From a virus, in the IMG/VR virus record IMGVR_UViG_3300044941_000276, positions 1 through 64,000 of that record: 64,000 nucleotides of DNA. The stretch is one strand, 5' to 3'. Shown here one piece after another: positions 28,631-36,965 of the stretch. Numbering within the stretch: position 1 is the stretch's first letter; each line of letters starts with the position of its first letter. Under the pieces are notes generated by a model, which was not told the DNA's origin, ran no database searches, and saw nothing but the letters and a program-made list of their open reading frames with translations. Made by a program: the position numbers and the translations under genes.

Positions 28631-30814
28631 TTATGGATTATTCTTTTGTATCTTATTTATATTTCTTCCTTGATTAAAAGCTGTTGTAGTAGCATCATAT
28701 AACCTACCCGCGCCAATAACAGTGTTTTTAGCTATATTTGAAATATTATCACTTAATTTAGACCAAAAACCTGGACCTTTATCTTCAAGTTTAGCTTTTG
28801 GTTGAGGTTGAGGTTTAGGTTTAACATTTTGAGAAGGTGATCTAGTTAAACCAAATTGTTCTTCTGCCCTTTGTGTATAAGTAAGTCCCTTTTTACTTTT
28901 ATCTATAGGGTCAAGTTTTACAAAGTTTTTAGCTTTATTACTAATACCCATAATAACTTGTCCCAGATTGAGTAATATATTGGCTACCTCCGGATCTCTA
29001 AAAAATTCACTTGGATCATTTTGATATTTTTTTACAGCATTGTTTAATGTATCGCTAATATATGTCGCATCGGAAGCATTATACAATCCTGTTGCTGTAA
29101 TTGCTCCAATGATTACATTTCTATTAGTGACTATATCTTTTAATTTTTTAAACACTCTTGGTAAAAGAGCAACGTCGCCTACTATAGGTACGATGCTGGC
29201 AATGTTTGCTCCTGCGTTAGCTGCGCTGTATAGAAAATCGTTAATTCCATAACTTTCACCTTTTTTCTGTCTTAACAGATATCTAGCCCTTTCATCAAGT
29301 CCTTGTGAACCAATAGCGGCAACACCAGCGCTAATAGGTTCTGGACTTATTATAGATAAAGCGTCAGCGACAGCTGAAGCAAAGTATAATTTATCAGGAT
29401 CATCCCAAAAAGATTTATCAACCTTATTATTGTCTCTATTTCCAGGTTTATCCGTTACAACTTTAGCAGTATCAGATTTAACACCGGATGAATCTATTTG
29501 TGTATTTCTAGTAGTTGTATCGGTTTGAGTTTTTGTTTTTAGTTTAGCAATTTCAGCTCCTGTTTGATATAAAACAAGTCCTCCATTTTTATTTGAAGGT
29601 ACTTTGTTTTTTGCCACATTGGTATTTCTTCTATTTTCATTTTGAAACAGTGTTCTTTCTAATAAATCGTCGGTATAAAATCCATCACCTTCTAATAACT
29701 GAGAAGTTCCTTTTTTAAACGGAATTAATCTATTATTTCCAGGAAAATATCTATAAGTAACTGTTCCTATATTATTACCTACATCAACATCTAAATCATA
29801 AACTTCTCCAATTTTAGGAACGTTTTGTTTTTTATATCCTATGATTTCTAAAAGAGCTTCTTTTATTTGTTGATCAGTAAATTTGTTTAATTCTTCCATC
29901 ATTTTTTTGTGAAATTTTATATACGCATCTCCTTTAGCTGTTTGCATCTTATCCATAAGATAAGCCTTCTGATAATATAATCTTTTAATTGGAGAAAGAC
30001 TATTGAATTCTTTTTCAATAGTTACATAAGTTTCCGGTTTATATTTAGGTTGTCTTCTAGACGGTTTTTCTTCTTTTTTAACGGGTTCCTCTTTCGTTAC
30101 ATCAGGTTTCGTTACATCAGGTTTAGAAACAGGTTGTTCTTCAATAGGATCTTGTTTAACCGATTCTTGTTTAGCCGGTTCTTCTTTTTTAGGAAAATAT
30201 TGATCAAGTAAAGAACTATCGTTAGCTACAGCATCGGAAACAATATTATGAATAAGTTGTGCTTTATTTTCACCAAAGTTTCCTAATTGTTTTAGTATAT
30301 TAGGTTTATCTTTAGTAAAGTTTTTTCCAGATCCTACTGATGTATTCCAACCTTTACCAAGATATTCTATCTGTCCGTTTTTATATACTCTTATTACTTT
30401 ACCTTGCGTGTTAGCAAGATTACTAATTTCTTCTCTACCTCTTACAGCTCTACGAGATGTATCTTTTCCAGTTATTTTATTAACAAGATCAAAGTATTCG
30501 GTACCTGTAAGGTCTACATAATCAACTCCCGACGGTACTCCGTTTCCAGTTACTCCTTTTTGATAAAAGAGAGTACCTCCTTTCTCAAAGGACTCATAAC
30601 CAAAGGTTGATTCAATAATATCTCTTGCTGCAAGTTCATGCATCGTCTCATATACATAATCTTTAAATTGATTATATGTCATATCAGGATAAGCAGATCG
30701 AAAATCAAAATCCTTTAACATATAATCTAACGCTTGTTCGTCATATTCTGTCCACACAGGTTTACTTTCTGTCCCGAGTGCACTTTGTATATTATTTAAT
30801 ATCAAATCTTTCAT
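28631..30814 (-). CDS. Probable virion cargo protein, 727 residues, with two Gly-Gly motifs
   Basis: The protein has a helical N-terminal region and then FGYESFEKGGTLFYQKG (Gly79-Gly80). A low-complexity Lys/Glu/Pro linker follows near residues 208-255 and includes a direct repeat, KPDVTKPDVTKEEPV. A second motif, NKNGGLVLYQTG, lies near residue 418. The C-terminal third has a hydrophobic, small-residue segment (ANIASIVPIVGDVALLP) like membrane-active parts of injected or toxin proteins, and ends basic. It overlaps the lysin-candidate stop by one base (TAATG). No catalytic site was found. Its position next to the other cargo candidates and its repeated motif favour a packaged protein; alternatives are a tail-tape or minor structural protein. 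Confidence 0.6.
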   Translation of the reverse strand: MKDLILNNIQSALGTESKPVWTEYDEQALDYMLKDFDFRSAYPDMTYNQFKDYVYETMHELAARDIIESTFGYESFEKGGTLFYQKGVTGNGVPSGVDYVDLTGTEYFDLVNKITGKDTSRRAVRGREEISNLANTQGKVIRVYKNGQIEYLGKGWNTSVGSGKNFTKDKPNILKQLGNFGENKAQLIHNIVSDAVANDSSLLDQYFPKKEEPAKQESVKQDPIEEQPVSKPDVTKPDVTKEEPVKKEEKPSRRQPKYKPETYVTIEKEFNSLSPIKRLYYQKAYLMDKMQTAKGDAYIKFHKKMMEELNKFTDQQIKEALLEIIGYKKQNVPKIGEVYDLDVDVGNNIGTVTYRYFPGNNRLIPFKKGTSQLLEGDGFYTDDLLERTLFQNENRRNTNVAKNKVPSNKNGGLVLYQTGAEIAKLKTKTQTDTTTRNTQIDSSGVKSDTAKVVTDKPGNRDNNKVDKSFWDDPDKLYFASAVADALSIISPEPISAGVAAIGSQGLDERARYLLRQKKGESYGINDFLYSAANAGANIASIVPIVGDVALLPRVFKKLKDIVTNRNVIIGAITATGLYNASDATYISDTLNNAVKKYQNDPSEFFRDPEVANILLNLGQVIMGISNKAKNFVKLDPIDKSKKGLTYTQRAEEQFGLTRSPSQNVKPKPQPQPKAKLEDKGPGFWSKLSDNISNIAKNTVIGAGRLYDATTTAFNQGRNINKIQKNNP

Positions 30815-31425
30815 TATTTTATAAGATCGTTTTCGTTAATTAACGTATAGGTAAATCTTTTTTGACCGGATAACTTGCAAAGATTTATAAATTCTTCAAA
30901 TTCTGACTTACTTCTAAACACTTGACAACCTGCACTAAAAGTATCAATTGTTTCTGTAATATCAAACCAAGGGGAAGCTCTATGAATATTTAATCCAAAT
31001 AAACCTTTGTCCGATCCTACAAAATCATGTCGGTCATCTTTATTGTTATCTCTATAGACTTCTACAGGAAGTACTTGTATCAGCGCTTCATGTCTAAATC
31101 TACCTTTACCATGAAAACCTAATGTGTAGGCGTCAATATATTGTCCAGGTTTCAATATAGCAGCACCTTTTTGATTAAAAGGTTTCAATAACCAAGGTAG
31201 TCCGGGCTCTGTTGTAATAATATATCTAAAATAACGTTCTAACCGATTATCTTTATCCAACCAAAACATAAATAAACTATCATTAAAAGTATTATTACTT
31301 TTAATATTGTTTCGTATGGATATTATGTTAGGTCTATCGTTGTATAATCGATATCCCAACTTATTTGCTGTCGGTATTATCCTGTTTGTTATCAGTCTTG
31401 CCTGCGGGGTTTTCAAGTTCATCAT
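30814..31425 (-). CDS. L,D-transpeptidase-like cysteine hydrolase, probable endolysin
   Basis: A 203-residue protein whose C-terminal half contains GLFGLNIHRAS followed by DTFSAGCQVF. This places His148 and Cys167 like the H-x(14-17)-S/T-x-G-C signature of YkuD (L,D-transpeptidase-like) enzymes, which act on peptidoglycan peptides. No signal peptide is visible, so export would need the adjacent holin candidate. The start overlaps the holin candidate by 65 bases, and a second Met follows directly. Context (patatin, holin candidate, then this gene) supports peptidoglycan degradation at lysis. The motif is clear, but the exact bond cut is unknown and the usual Asn after Cys is replaced by Gln. 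Confidence 0.55.
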   Translation of the reverse strand: MMNLKTPQARLITNRIIPTANKLGYRLYNDRPNIISIRNNIKSNNTFNDSLFMFWLDKDNRLERYFRYIITTEPGLPWLLKPFNQKGAAILKPGQYIDAYTLGFHGKGRFRHEALIQVLPVEVYRDNNKDDRHDFVGSDKGLFGLNIHRASPWFDITETIDTFSAGCQVFRSKSEFEEFINLCKLSGQKRFTYTLINENDLIK

Positions 31426-31741
31426 TTTTTATAGTTGATCCAAAATAATACGAAATTATAATACTTCTTTCTGTAAGTAAGTTACTTAAAATCATTGTTA
31501 TAAGAGCCAAAATAGCATTGGCAGCTCCAGGTGATATTGCTGGTACGGTTAATTTAATATCTTGATATTCAAAAGAAAACTTATTAGACCCAGAGAACAT
31601 CAAAGCTAATGATGCAATAAGAATTAAACTCAATATTAGCTTTGTGTTGTTGAATAATTTTAGAGCTATGTTTCTTTTTAATAACCCATTGGTACCTATA
31701 TCAATTTTGTCTTTTCGCTTTATCCACCGCGATAATATCAT
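31361..31741 (-). CDS. Two-helix membrane protein, holin candidate
   Basis: A 126-residue protein with a basic N terminus (WIKRKDKID), a first hydrophobic helix at about 35-50 (LILSLILIASLALMF), a short extracytoplasmic segment, a second helix at about 70-90 (NAILALITMILSNLL) and a charged, polar C-terminal tail. Size, two membrane helices and position between a phospholipase and a peptidoglycan-hydrolase candidate fit a class II-type holin. It overlaps the patatin gene by 41 bases and the lysin candidate by 65, implying tight coupling. There is no sequence-family match that I can name, and an antiholin or other membrane protein remains possible. Confidence 0.5.
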   Translation of the reverse strand: MILSRWIKRKDKIDIGTNGLLKRNIALKLFNNTKLILSLILIASLALMFSGSNKFSFEYQDIKLTVPAISPGAANAILALITMILSNLLTERSIIISYYFGSTIKNDELENPAGKTDNKQDNTDSK

Positions 31742-32543
31742 TTTCTATTTTTAATTTTAATTGCTCTCCAAAATAAGATAACTCTTGCATTTTACTTAAA
31801 TCATCCATTGCAATATAAGGAATATCTATATCGTAATTCTTATATCCAAATTTACCTTGACATTGTTCTATCACTATATCGTGAGAACTGTCCATAAACG
31901 CACTTATTAATGGAGTACGACCCCATACTAACCATTGTCCAATACCCCAATTCTTTGGTCTAAATGATTCGCTAGTACGACCTGTACCTAAGTTAATGAT
32001 AGTACCATCCCATCCTTCTCTTTCAAACTCTCTTACCAATATCCCCGATGGATTATTAGCATACACACCACCATCAACAAGACACCCTCGGTTCCATTCA
32101 TGACATCCAAAGAATGTTGGTGCAGCACAAGATGCTGCAATAGCATCTATTAAAAGTACATCTTTAAACTGTGGTTTATATGATTTAAAAAGAACTGGTT
32201 CTCCTTTCACTGTATCGTAAGCAGTGAGAATCAATTTGATTTTTAAATCTCCTAATTTTACATCACCTATTACTTTTCTTAATTCTTCATATAAGTTTTG
32301 AGTAGAATATTTAGCACTCAATGTTCCTGGTAGAAACCTTGATTTTTTAAAAGCTGAGGTAGCCAATTGATTATACAGTTGGGTAATCTCAGAAGGTTTC
32401 TTACCAATGGCTAATAACCCAGCAATTATACTTCCTGTAGAAGTACCAGCAACTACATCCCAAGTCTCGTTTTCAAAAGCTTTTAGAGCTACGGTGGTAA
32501 GTAATCCTCTTATACCGCCCCCATTTAATGATAATCCTTTCAT
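31701..32543 (-). CDS. Patatin-like phospholipase
   Basis: A 280-residue protein with all patatin family elements: glycine-rich oxyanion loop LNGGGIRG at 6-13, nucleophile elbow GTSTG with Ser35, and the catalytic aspartate in LVDGGVYANNP (Asp157), giving the Ser-Asp dyad of patatin lipases. Such enzymes cleave acyl chains from membrane phospholipids. It begins with an ATGA overlap after the PAS/membrane gene and overlaps the holin candidate. In a lysis cassette it could break down the inner or outer membrane in place of a spanin. Patatin effectors are also known in abortive anti-phage systems, so an exclusion role is an alternative. The family call is firm; the biological role is inferred. 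Confidence 0.85.
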   Translation of the reverse strand: MKGLSLNGGGIRGLLTTVALKAFENETWDVVAGTSTGSIIAGLLAIGKKPSEITQLYNQLATSAFKKSRFLPGTLSAKYSTQNLYEELRKVIGDVKLGDLKIKLILTAYDTVKGEPVLFKSYKPQFKDVLLIDAIAASCAAPTFFGCHEWNRGCLVDGGVYANNPSGILVREFEREGWDGTIINLGTGRTSESFRPKNWGIGQWLVWGRTPLISAFMDSSHDIVIEQCQGKFGYKNYDIDIPYIAMDDLSKMQELSYFGEQLKLKIENDIIAVDKAKRQN

Positions 32544-33307
32544 TCTATACCAATGTTAAATCCGTATCTTTTAATGTCTTTAATAATTTGTCTTTTATCG
32601 GCTTCCGAGTTTTTTCTAATTTCTCTTAATGTTTTTAACACTTCTTTTTCTCTTACTTCTAATATTTGTAAAGTACGATTATTCAATTCGTTTGCTTGTT
32701 TTATAGCCTCTAGCATTTGAATTTTAACTTCGTTTTGTTCAACTATAAACTCGGACATGCGTTTTCTATCCTTTTCGTACTCTCCAATATAATAGTCTTT
32801 AATTAAATTTGATATCAGTCCTAAAAATACAATAAAACCAAATAATATTTGTATTATTCTAGAAGATAATATCGACCAAAGTCTTATGTTTTTCATAAGA
32901 AGATATTTTCTACTTTTTTCTAATTCTTTCAACTCTTCATTTTTTTCTTTGTAGTTTTTTAAAAGTCTTCTTACTTGCGTTACATCAACAAATAATATGA
33001 AATATGCAGCGCTGTTAACTATCTGTGTTTTTATAATCACGTCACCTATTTCAGATTCGTAGCTATATACTTGTGTTTCACGAGTTTTTTCTACAATGTC
33101 AAGAAAAGTATTATACAAATCTCGAGGATAATCTTTTATATTTTCTAAATTATCAGGTGATATTTTAAAGTAATTTAATAAGAATATTCTGTATGCAATA
33201 TTCCAATAAAGAACGTCGTATGTTTCCTTATCTACTAAAAGAATAGGATTGGGATTATCGTTTAACGAACGCTCAAATATTTCGATATCTTTAACTCTAC
33301 TGTACAT
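32540..33307 (-). CDS. PAS-domain, single-helix membrane, coiled-coil protein
   Basis: Residues about 10-112 look like a PAS sensor fold: NPNPILLVDKETYDVLYWN at the start and YFILFVDVTQ at the end, as in PAS domains that close with a D-I/V-T-x motif. A coiled coil (115-140), one transmembrane helix (146-169, ILFGFIVFLGLI) and a second Glu/Lys-rich coiled coil (175-250) follow. The gene is coupled by ATGA overlaps to the 139-residue gene before it and the patatin gene after it. A membrane-tethered sensor beside a phospholipase and a holin suggests control of lysis timing or of phospholipase activity. PAS domains are uncommon in phages. Ligand and topology are unknown. Confidence 0.55.
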   Translation of the reverse strand: MYSRVKDIEIFERSLNDNPNPILLVDKETYDVLYWNIAYRIFLLNYFKISPDNLENIKDYPRDLYNTFLDIVEKTRETQVYSYESEIGDVIIKTQIVNSAAYFILFVDVTQVRRLLKNYKEKNEELKELEKSRKYLLMKNIRLWSILSSRIIQILFGFIVFLGLISNLIKDYYIGEYEKDRKRMSEFIVEQNEVKIQMLEAIKQANELNNRTLQILEVREKEVLKTLREIRKNSEADKRQIIKDIKRYGFNIGIE

Positions 33308-33726
33308 TAAATTCGAGTTTCAAAGTTATTATCTTCTAAGGCTTGATTAATATAATTAACCTCTTCTTGGCTAAACGGCTCATTCATAACAGGTAACAAC
33401 ATACTTAAAGCAAGTTGTAAGGCTTGTTCTGATGCGCCTGTTGTTTTGCCATCAGATAACACCCGCAACAAAAACATAGCCGCGTTGCCTGTTGAATTTA
33501 AAACCTTAGATACTATACCAAAGTTTTTATACAATTCTCTTTCAAGATTTAACCAATTATCACTTGTTAATTCTGGTCTTGGGGGTACGTATTCTTCATA
33601 CTCTTGCTCTACTTGCCTAACACTCATATTATTCTGTTGCGCATAACTGGTTGCATCAGCTTCTTGTAAAAATTGCGCAATGAAAGTATTATCTTCATTA
33701 TGCACTTCGTAAATTGTCCGTATCAT
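33307..33726 (-). CDS. Hypothetical 139-residue protein after the spike gene
   Basis: A soluble acidic protein with an N-terminal beta-rich part, a Pro-rich turn (YEEYVPPRPEL) and a helical C terminus. No family is recognised. It starts with an ATGA overlap at the end of the SGNH spike gene and ends with a similar overlap into the PAS gene, so it is translated with both. It might be a spike chaperone or attachment protein, but nothing in the sequence decides this. Confidence 0.6.
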   Translation of the reverse strand: MIRTIYEVHNEDNTFIAQFLQEADATSYAQQNNMSVRQVEQEYEEYVPPRPELTSDNWLNLERELYKNFGIVSKVLNSTGNAAMFLLRVLSDGKTTGASEQALQLALSMLLPVMNEPFSQEEVNYINQALEDNNFETRI

Positions 33727-36617
33727 CGATTTGTTGTTTTTATAATAGCACTAAAATAATCTATATCTAAATTGCGTACAGCACCTGTTGTTGTTGTAAT
33801 TAAATTACCAAAGTGTAATAAGTCAGTACCATCTGGAATATTAGTTGTTATTGTAGCAACCAACTGATCATCTATTTTATATTTAATAGTATCACCATGT
33901 TTTTTAATTTCAAGTTTATAATATTGATTCTGTACCACTGGAATAAGTGTATCTACTTTTGTTTGAATACCATTATTTCTAGAAACAGCTTGCCAAGTAG
34001 TATCTGATTCTGTTTTTTCAAAATAAAAACTATGAGCGGGGTTAAGCGCGCCCCAGTTTGAAGAAGCTCCTATTTGAATTACAGTTGTAGCAACATCATC
34101 TACTAATCTCACTATCCATATATTAGATACATAATCGTTGTATGAAAAATTAGGAGCGTTAGTAGCACGACCCATATAAAATGAACATATTTGATTAGCT
34201 GTTGTACCGCTTGCTCTTCTGACAACCCCGGGTCTTCCTGTTTCAGCTGCGTTAGTGTTTGACATGGAACCGTTAGTAAATTGCCAATTGTATTGTCCAA
34301 TTTCACCTGTCTCAATACCACCTACCATGAAATCATCAGATAATACTTTAATTGTGTTAGGTGAATATCCATCAGAAGTACTTACTAACCCTGTGTTATT
34401 CTCTAAAATCCAAAATGTAGTGTCATCTTCAATTCCAACAATTCGATTTGTTGGTGATGCAAGACCTGAAAAGATATTATCAGTAATATGTCCACCGCCT
34501 TGAGTGGTAAAGACAACGTTAGGGTTAATTTCAATACCTATATTATTAACTCTAAAATCATTATCTGATATTTTAACAGTTCTAAATGTGCCAGAAGGAA
34601 TGTATAATATTCTTGCTGCGGTTTCATTAGCAAAATAGTTAGTCGATATACCTAAGTTTCTTACTTGTCCACTTATGGTCAAACCTCCTGACATATTAAC
34701 CGAGCATATATTATTATTGAAAGCTATAATGTTTCCTCCTTGAACAGTACCTATGCTACCCGATCCAATAATACACTCACGTATTTGCAAACTATCTAAA
34801 CCCTCTCTACCAATGAACTGTATTAAAGATCCGTTACTGTGAGATGTAAATATATTAGATATCGTAAGAGTTTGGTTTATTGATACTATTGCAGAGCCTG
34901 TTCCGGTGTAAATAATACCATCATCGGACTTATCATATCCTAATATAGTATTACTCTCATCAGCAATTATTTGACTATCGCCTAAATATATCAATCCTTT
35001 TAATATATAAGTGACTCTTGGTTTAAGTTTATAATTATTACCAACTCTTGGAAGTTGATTACCATTGGTTATTTCTTGTACTTTATCGGTAACATTTATT
35101 TTCTTATAACTTTTTACACCTTGTAGGGTTGATTTAATGATGACTTCGTTATCATAATATCTTCTTTTTAATATGTTGGGTGCGTGATGAATGTAAATAT
35201 TGGCTATTTTATGGTGACTTGTTGCATCAGGGTGTATGTTATCGGTATTTACTACATCAACTTGAGGTAACAATACATATTGGTTATAAGCCAACGTTAA
35301 ATAATTATTAAAAGGGTTTACATCTATAACACCCTCGTTTAATAACAAAGAAGGATATACTCGTACTCCCGACGCTGTTATAGTTGCGTATAGAGTATCG
35401 TAATTAATTTGAATATTAGGATTATTAAATCTTACGTCATTTGAACCAAGTGCTATGATAGCAGTAAGAGGTCGAGATTCAGGAATATTAATATTAAAAT
35501 ATCTTGAATTGTTTACAACCATCTGCAAATCAGATGCTGTGTTAGCAATACCTGATAGGACTACAGTTCTTGGATTATAGGTTTTAATAATACTCGTCCA
35601 TCTATTAGAAAAACTACCGCTATTATAACCCTTTACTTTACTATCACCAATTATAATCAAATCAGGTTTTTCAACTTCATTCACTTGATAAGAAAACTCA
35701 TAGATTTCAAAACTACCACCAAAAATCCATAAAGCTGGTGATCCCATATTAGGTAAAAAATAAGGATGACCAGTGGTCAATGGAAATGAGTATTGTACGG
35801 AACATTGATTATCAGTAGTCTCATTAAGCGATGTTACAGTAAACACTTGATCTCTTAACGATACTTCTACAGAAATCACATCGTTGTTTGATATTGGTAT
35901 AGTATTGGCTCCGCTGTCTGCAATGTTTACGTTAAAGTTACCATTTTGATTATGGGATATTATAGATCTTCCCAAAAAAGGATCAGCAGCTGTACCTACT
36001 CTACCTAATAATGAGTATTTTTCTACTTGACTCATGCTTTTTAATCCTACACCTATTCCAAATGTATTACCGCCTGGTGTAAAATTAACTCTTGCTCTTA
36101 CTTTAACACGCCATCGATCACTTGCTATATATTTGTCAAGTAGATTTAAATTAGCTACACTTTGATTCAAATTAAAAGAAGCGTGATTGTTTGTAATAGT
36201 CACTGTATTACCGGTAACTTGCCAACCATTGACCGTTTGATCAGTTAACATACTTGTTAAGTCACCGCCAACAACATTAACAGGTGAACACAGATTGTTT
36301 TCATCAAATCCTGAGCTGTATTGGTTGTCATCTATTGGATAGTATACATTTCCTAATCCGTCCCTGATTAAATCATCGTTTACTACTTCAGGAAGTGGCG
36401 AATAACTTTCAAAAACATCAGTGGCGTTATTAGATTTCAGTAGTTGATAATTACCTCCTGTCCAATAGTAATTTTGATTACTTGATGCGTCTATATATAT
36501 CTTCCCCGACTCTCCAGGTATTGGAAACTGGTTAATATCGGGGTAGGTGAATACTTCTTCATTTGCTTCACTTGCAAAATCAAGATTTCCAGTGAAAGGA
36601 TTAAATTTATACGCCAT
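33723..36617 (-). CDS. Tail spike with SGNH esterase domain
   Basis: A 964-residue receptor-interacting protein. The N terminus, MAYKFNPFTGNLDF, matches that of the other fibre (MSQYIFNPFVENLD) and is probably the particle-attachment peptide. Residues 115-315 form a beta-rich, lectin-like domain. Residues 317-480 are an SGNH hydrolase: IIIGDSKVKG (Ser326), Gly356, GSNDV (Asn393) and DNIHPD (Asp459, His462). Then come a right-handed beta-helix-like stretch (about 490-760, repeated SDNDF, TDNIF and ENNTG turns) and a C-terminal concanavalin-like domain. SGNH esterases on phage spikes remove acetyl groups from surface polysaccharides, so capsule or O-antigen deacetylation is likely. The particle location is inferred from the shared N terminus. 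Confidence 0.8.
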   Translation of the reverse strand: MAYKFNPFTGNLDFASEANEEVFTYPDINQFPIPGESGKIYIDASSNQNYYWTGGNYQLLKSNNATDVFESYSPLPEVVNDDLIRDGLGNVYYPIDDNQYSSGFDENNLCSPVNVVGGDLTSMLTDQTVNGWQVTGNTVTITNNHASFNLNQSVANLNLLDKYIASDRWRVKVRARVNFTPGGNTFGIGVGLKSMSQVEKYSLLGRVGTAADPFLGRSIISHNQNGNFNVNIADSGANTIPISNNDVISVEVSLRDQVFTVTSLNETTDNQCSVQYSFPLTTGHPYFLPNMGSPALWIFGGSFEIYEFSYQVNEVEKPDLIIIGDSKVKGYNSGSFSNRWTSIIKTYNPRTVVLSGIANTASDLQMVVNNSRYFNINIPESRPLTAIIALGSNDVRFNNPNIQINYDTLYATITASGVRVYPSLLLNEGVIDVNPFNNYLTLAYNQYVLLPQVDVVNTDNIHPDATSHHKIANIYIHHAPNILKRRYYDNEVIIKSTLQGVKSYKKINVTDKVQEITNGNQLPRVGNNYKLKPRVTYILKGLIYLGDSQIIADESNTILGYDKSDDGIIYTGTGSAIVSINQTLTISNIFTSHSNGSLIQFIGREGLDSLQIRECIIGSGSIGTVQGGNIIAFNNNICSVNMSGGLTISGQVRNLGISTNYFANETAARILYIPSGTFRTVKISDNDFRVNNIGIEINPNVVFTTQGGGHITDNIFSGLASPTNRIVGIEDDTTFWILENNTGLVSTSDGYSPNTIKVLSDDFMVGGIETGEIGQYNWQFTNGSMSNTNAAETGRPGVVRRASGTTANQICSFYMGRATNAPNFSYNDYVSNIWIVRLVDDVATTVIQIGASSNWGALNPAHSFYFEKTESDTTWQAVSRNNGIQTKVDTLIPVVQNQYYKLEIKKHGDTIKYKIDDQLVATITTNIPDGTDLLHFGNLITTTTGAVRNLDIDYFSAIIKTTNR

Positions 36618-36621
36618 AATA

Positions 36622-36945
36622 TTAATTGTTTAAAGTTGCAAAAAAACCAAGAGTTTTTGATAAATTAGACTCAGGGTTATTTAATAACAGCGATGCTTGT
36701 TGAGCCAATAAAGTTCTAATTGCTTGTCCAGCCTCACTATTATACCAATTGTTAAAATCTTCACCAGTATCGTTACCAGTAACCAGTTCTGTTTTTATTA
36801 CATTATTATCTTGATCTACTATCTCAAGTAACCAAGGTGTTGTAATAATAGGTTGTTGTGTACCTATATACAACTCATTTAATACAAGATTTACTTGAAA
36901 GCCTTGTATAGTAGTAGCTATGTTATTTATTCTTACTAAGTTCAT
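36622..36945 (-). CDS. Hypothetical 107-residue protein between two fibre genes
   Basis: A small protein whose first half is beta-strand-rich (FQVNLVLNELYIG) and second half helical (AIRTLLAQQASLLL). It contains no motif I recognise. It lies 4 bases before the spike and 20 bases after the long fibre, so it is part of the receptor-binding operon. It may be a fibre-associated structural protein or assembly chaperone. Confidence 0.6.
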   Translation of the reverse strand: MNLVRINNIATTIQGFQVNLVLNELYIGTQQPIITTPWLLEIVDQDNNVIKTELVTGNDTGEDFNNWYNSEAGQAIRTLLAQQASLLLNNPESNLSKTLGFFATLNN

Positions 36946-36965
36946 AGTTTTATTTTTTTTAAAAA

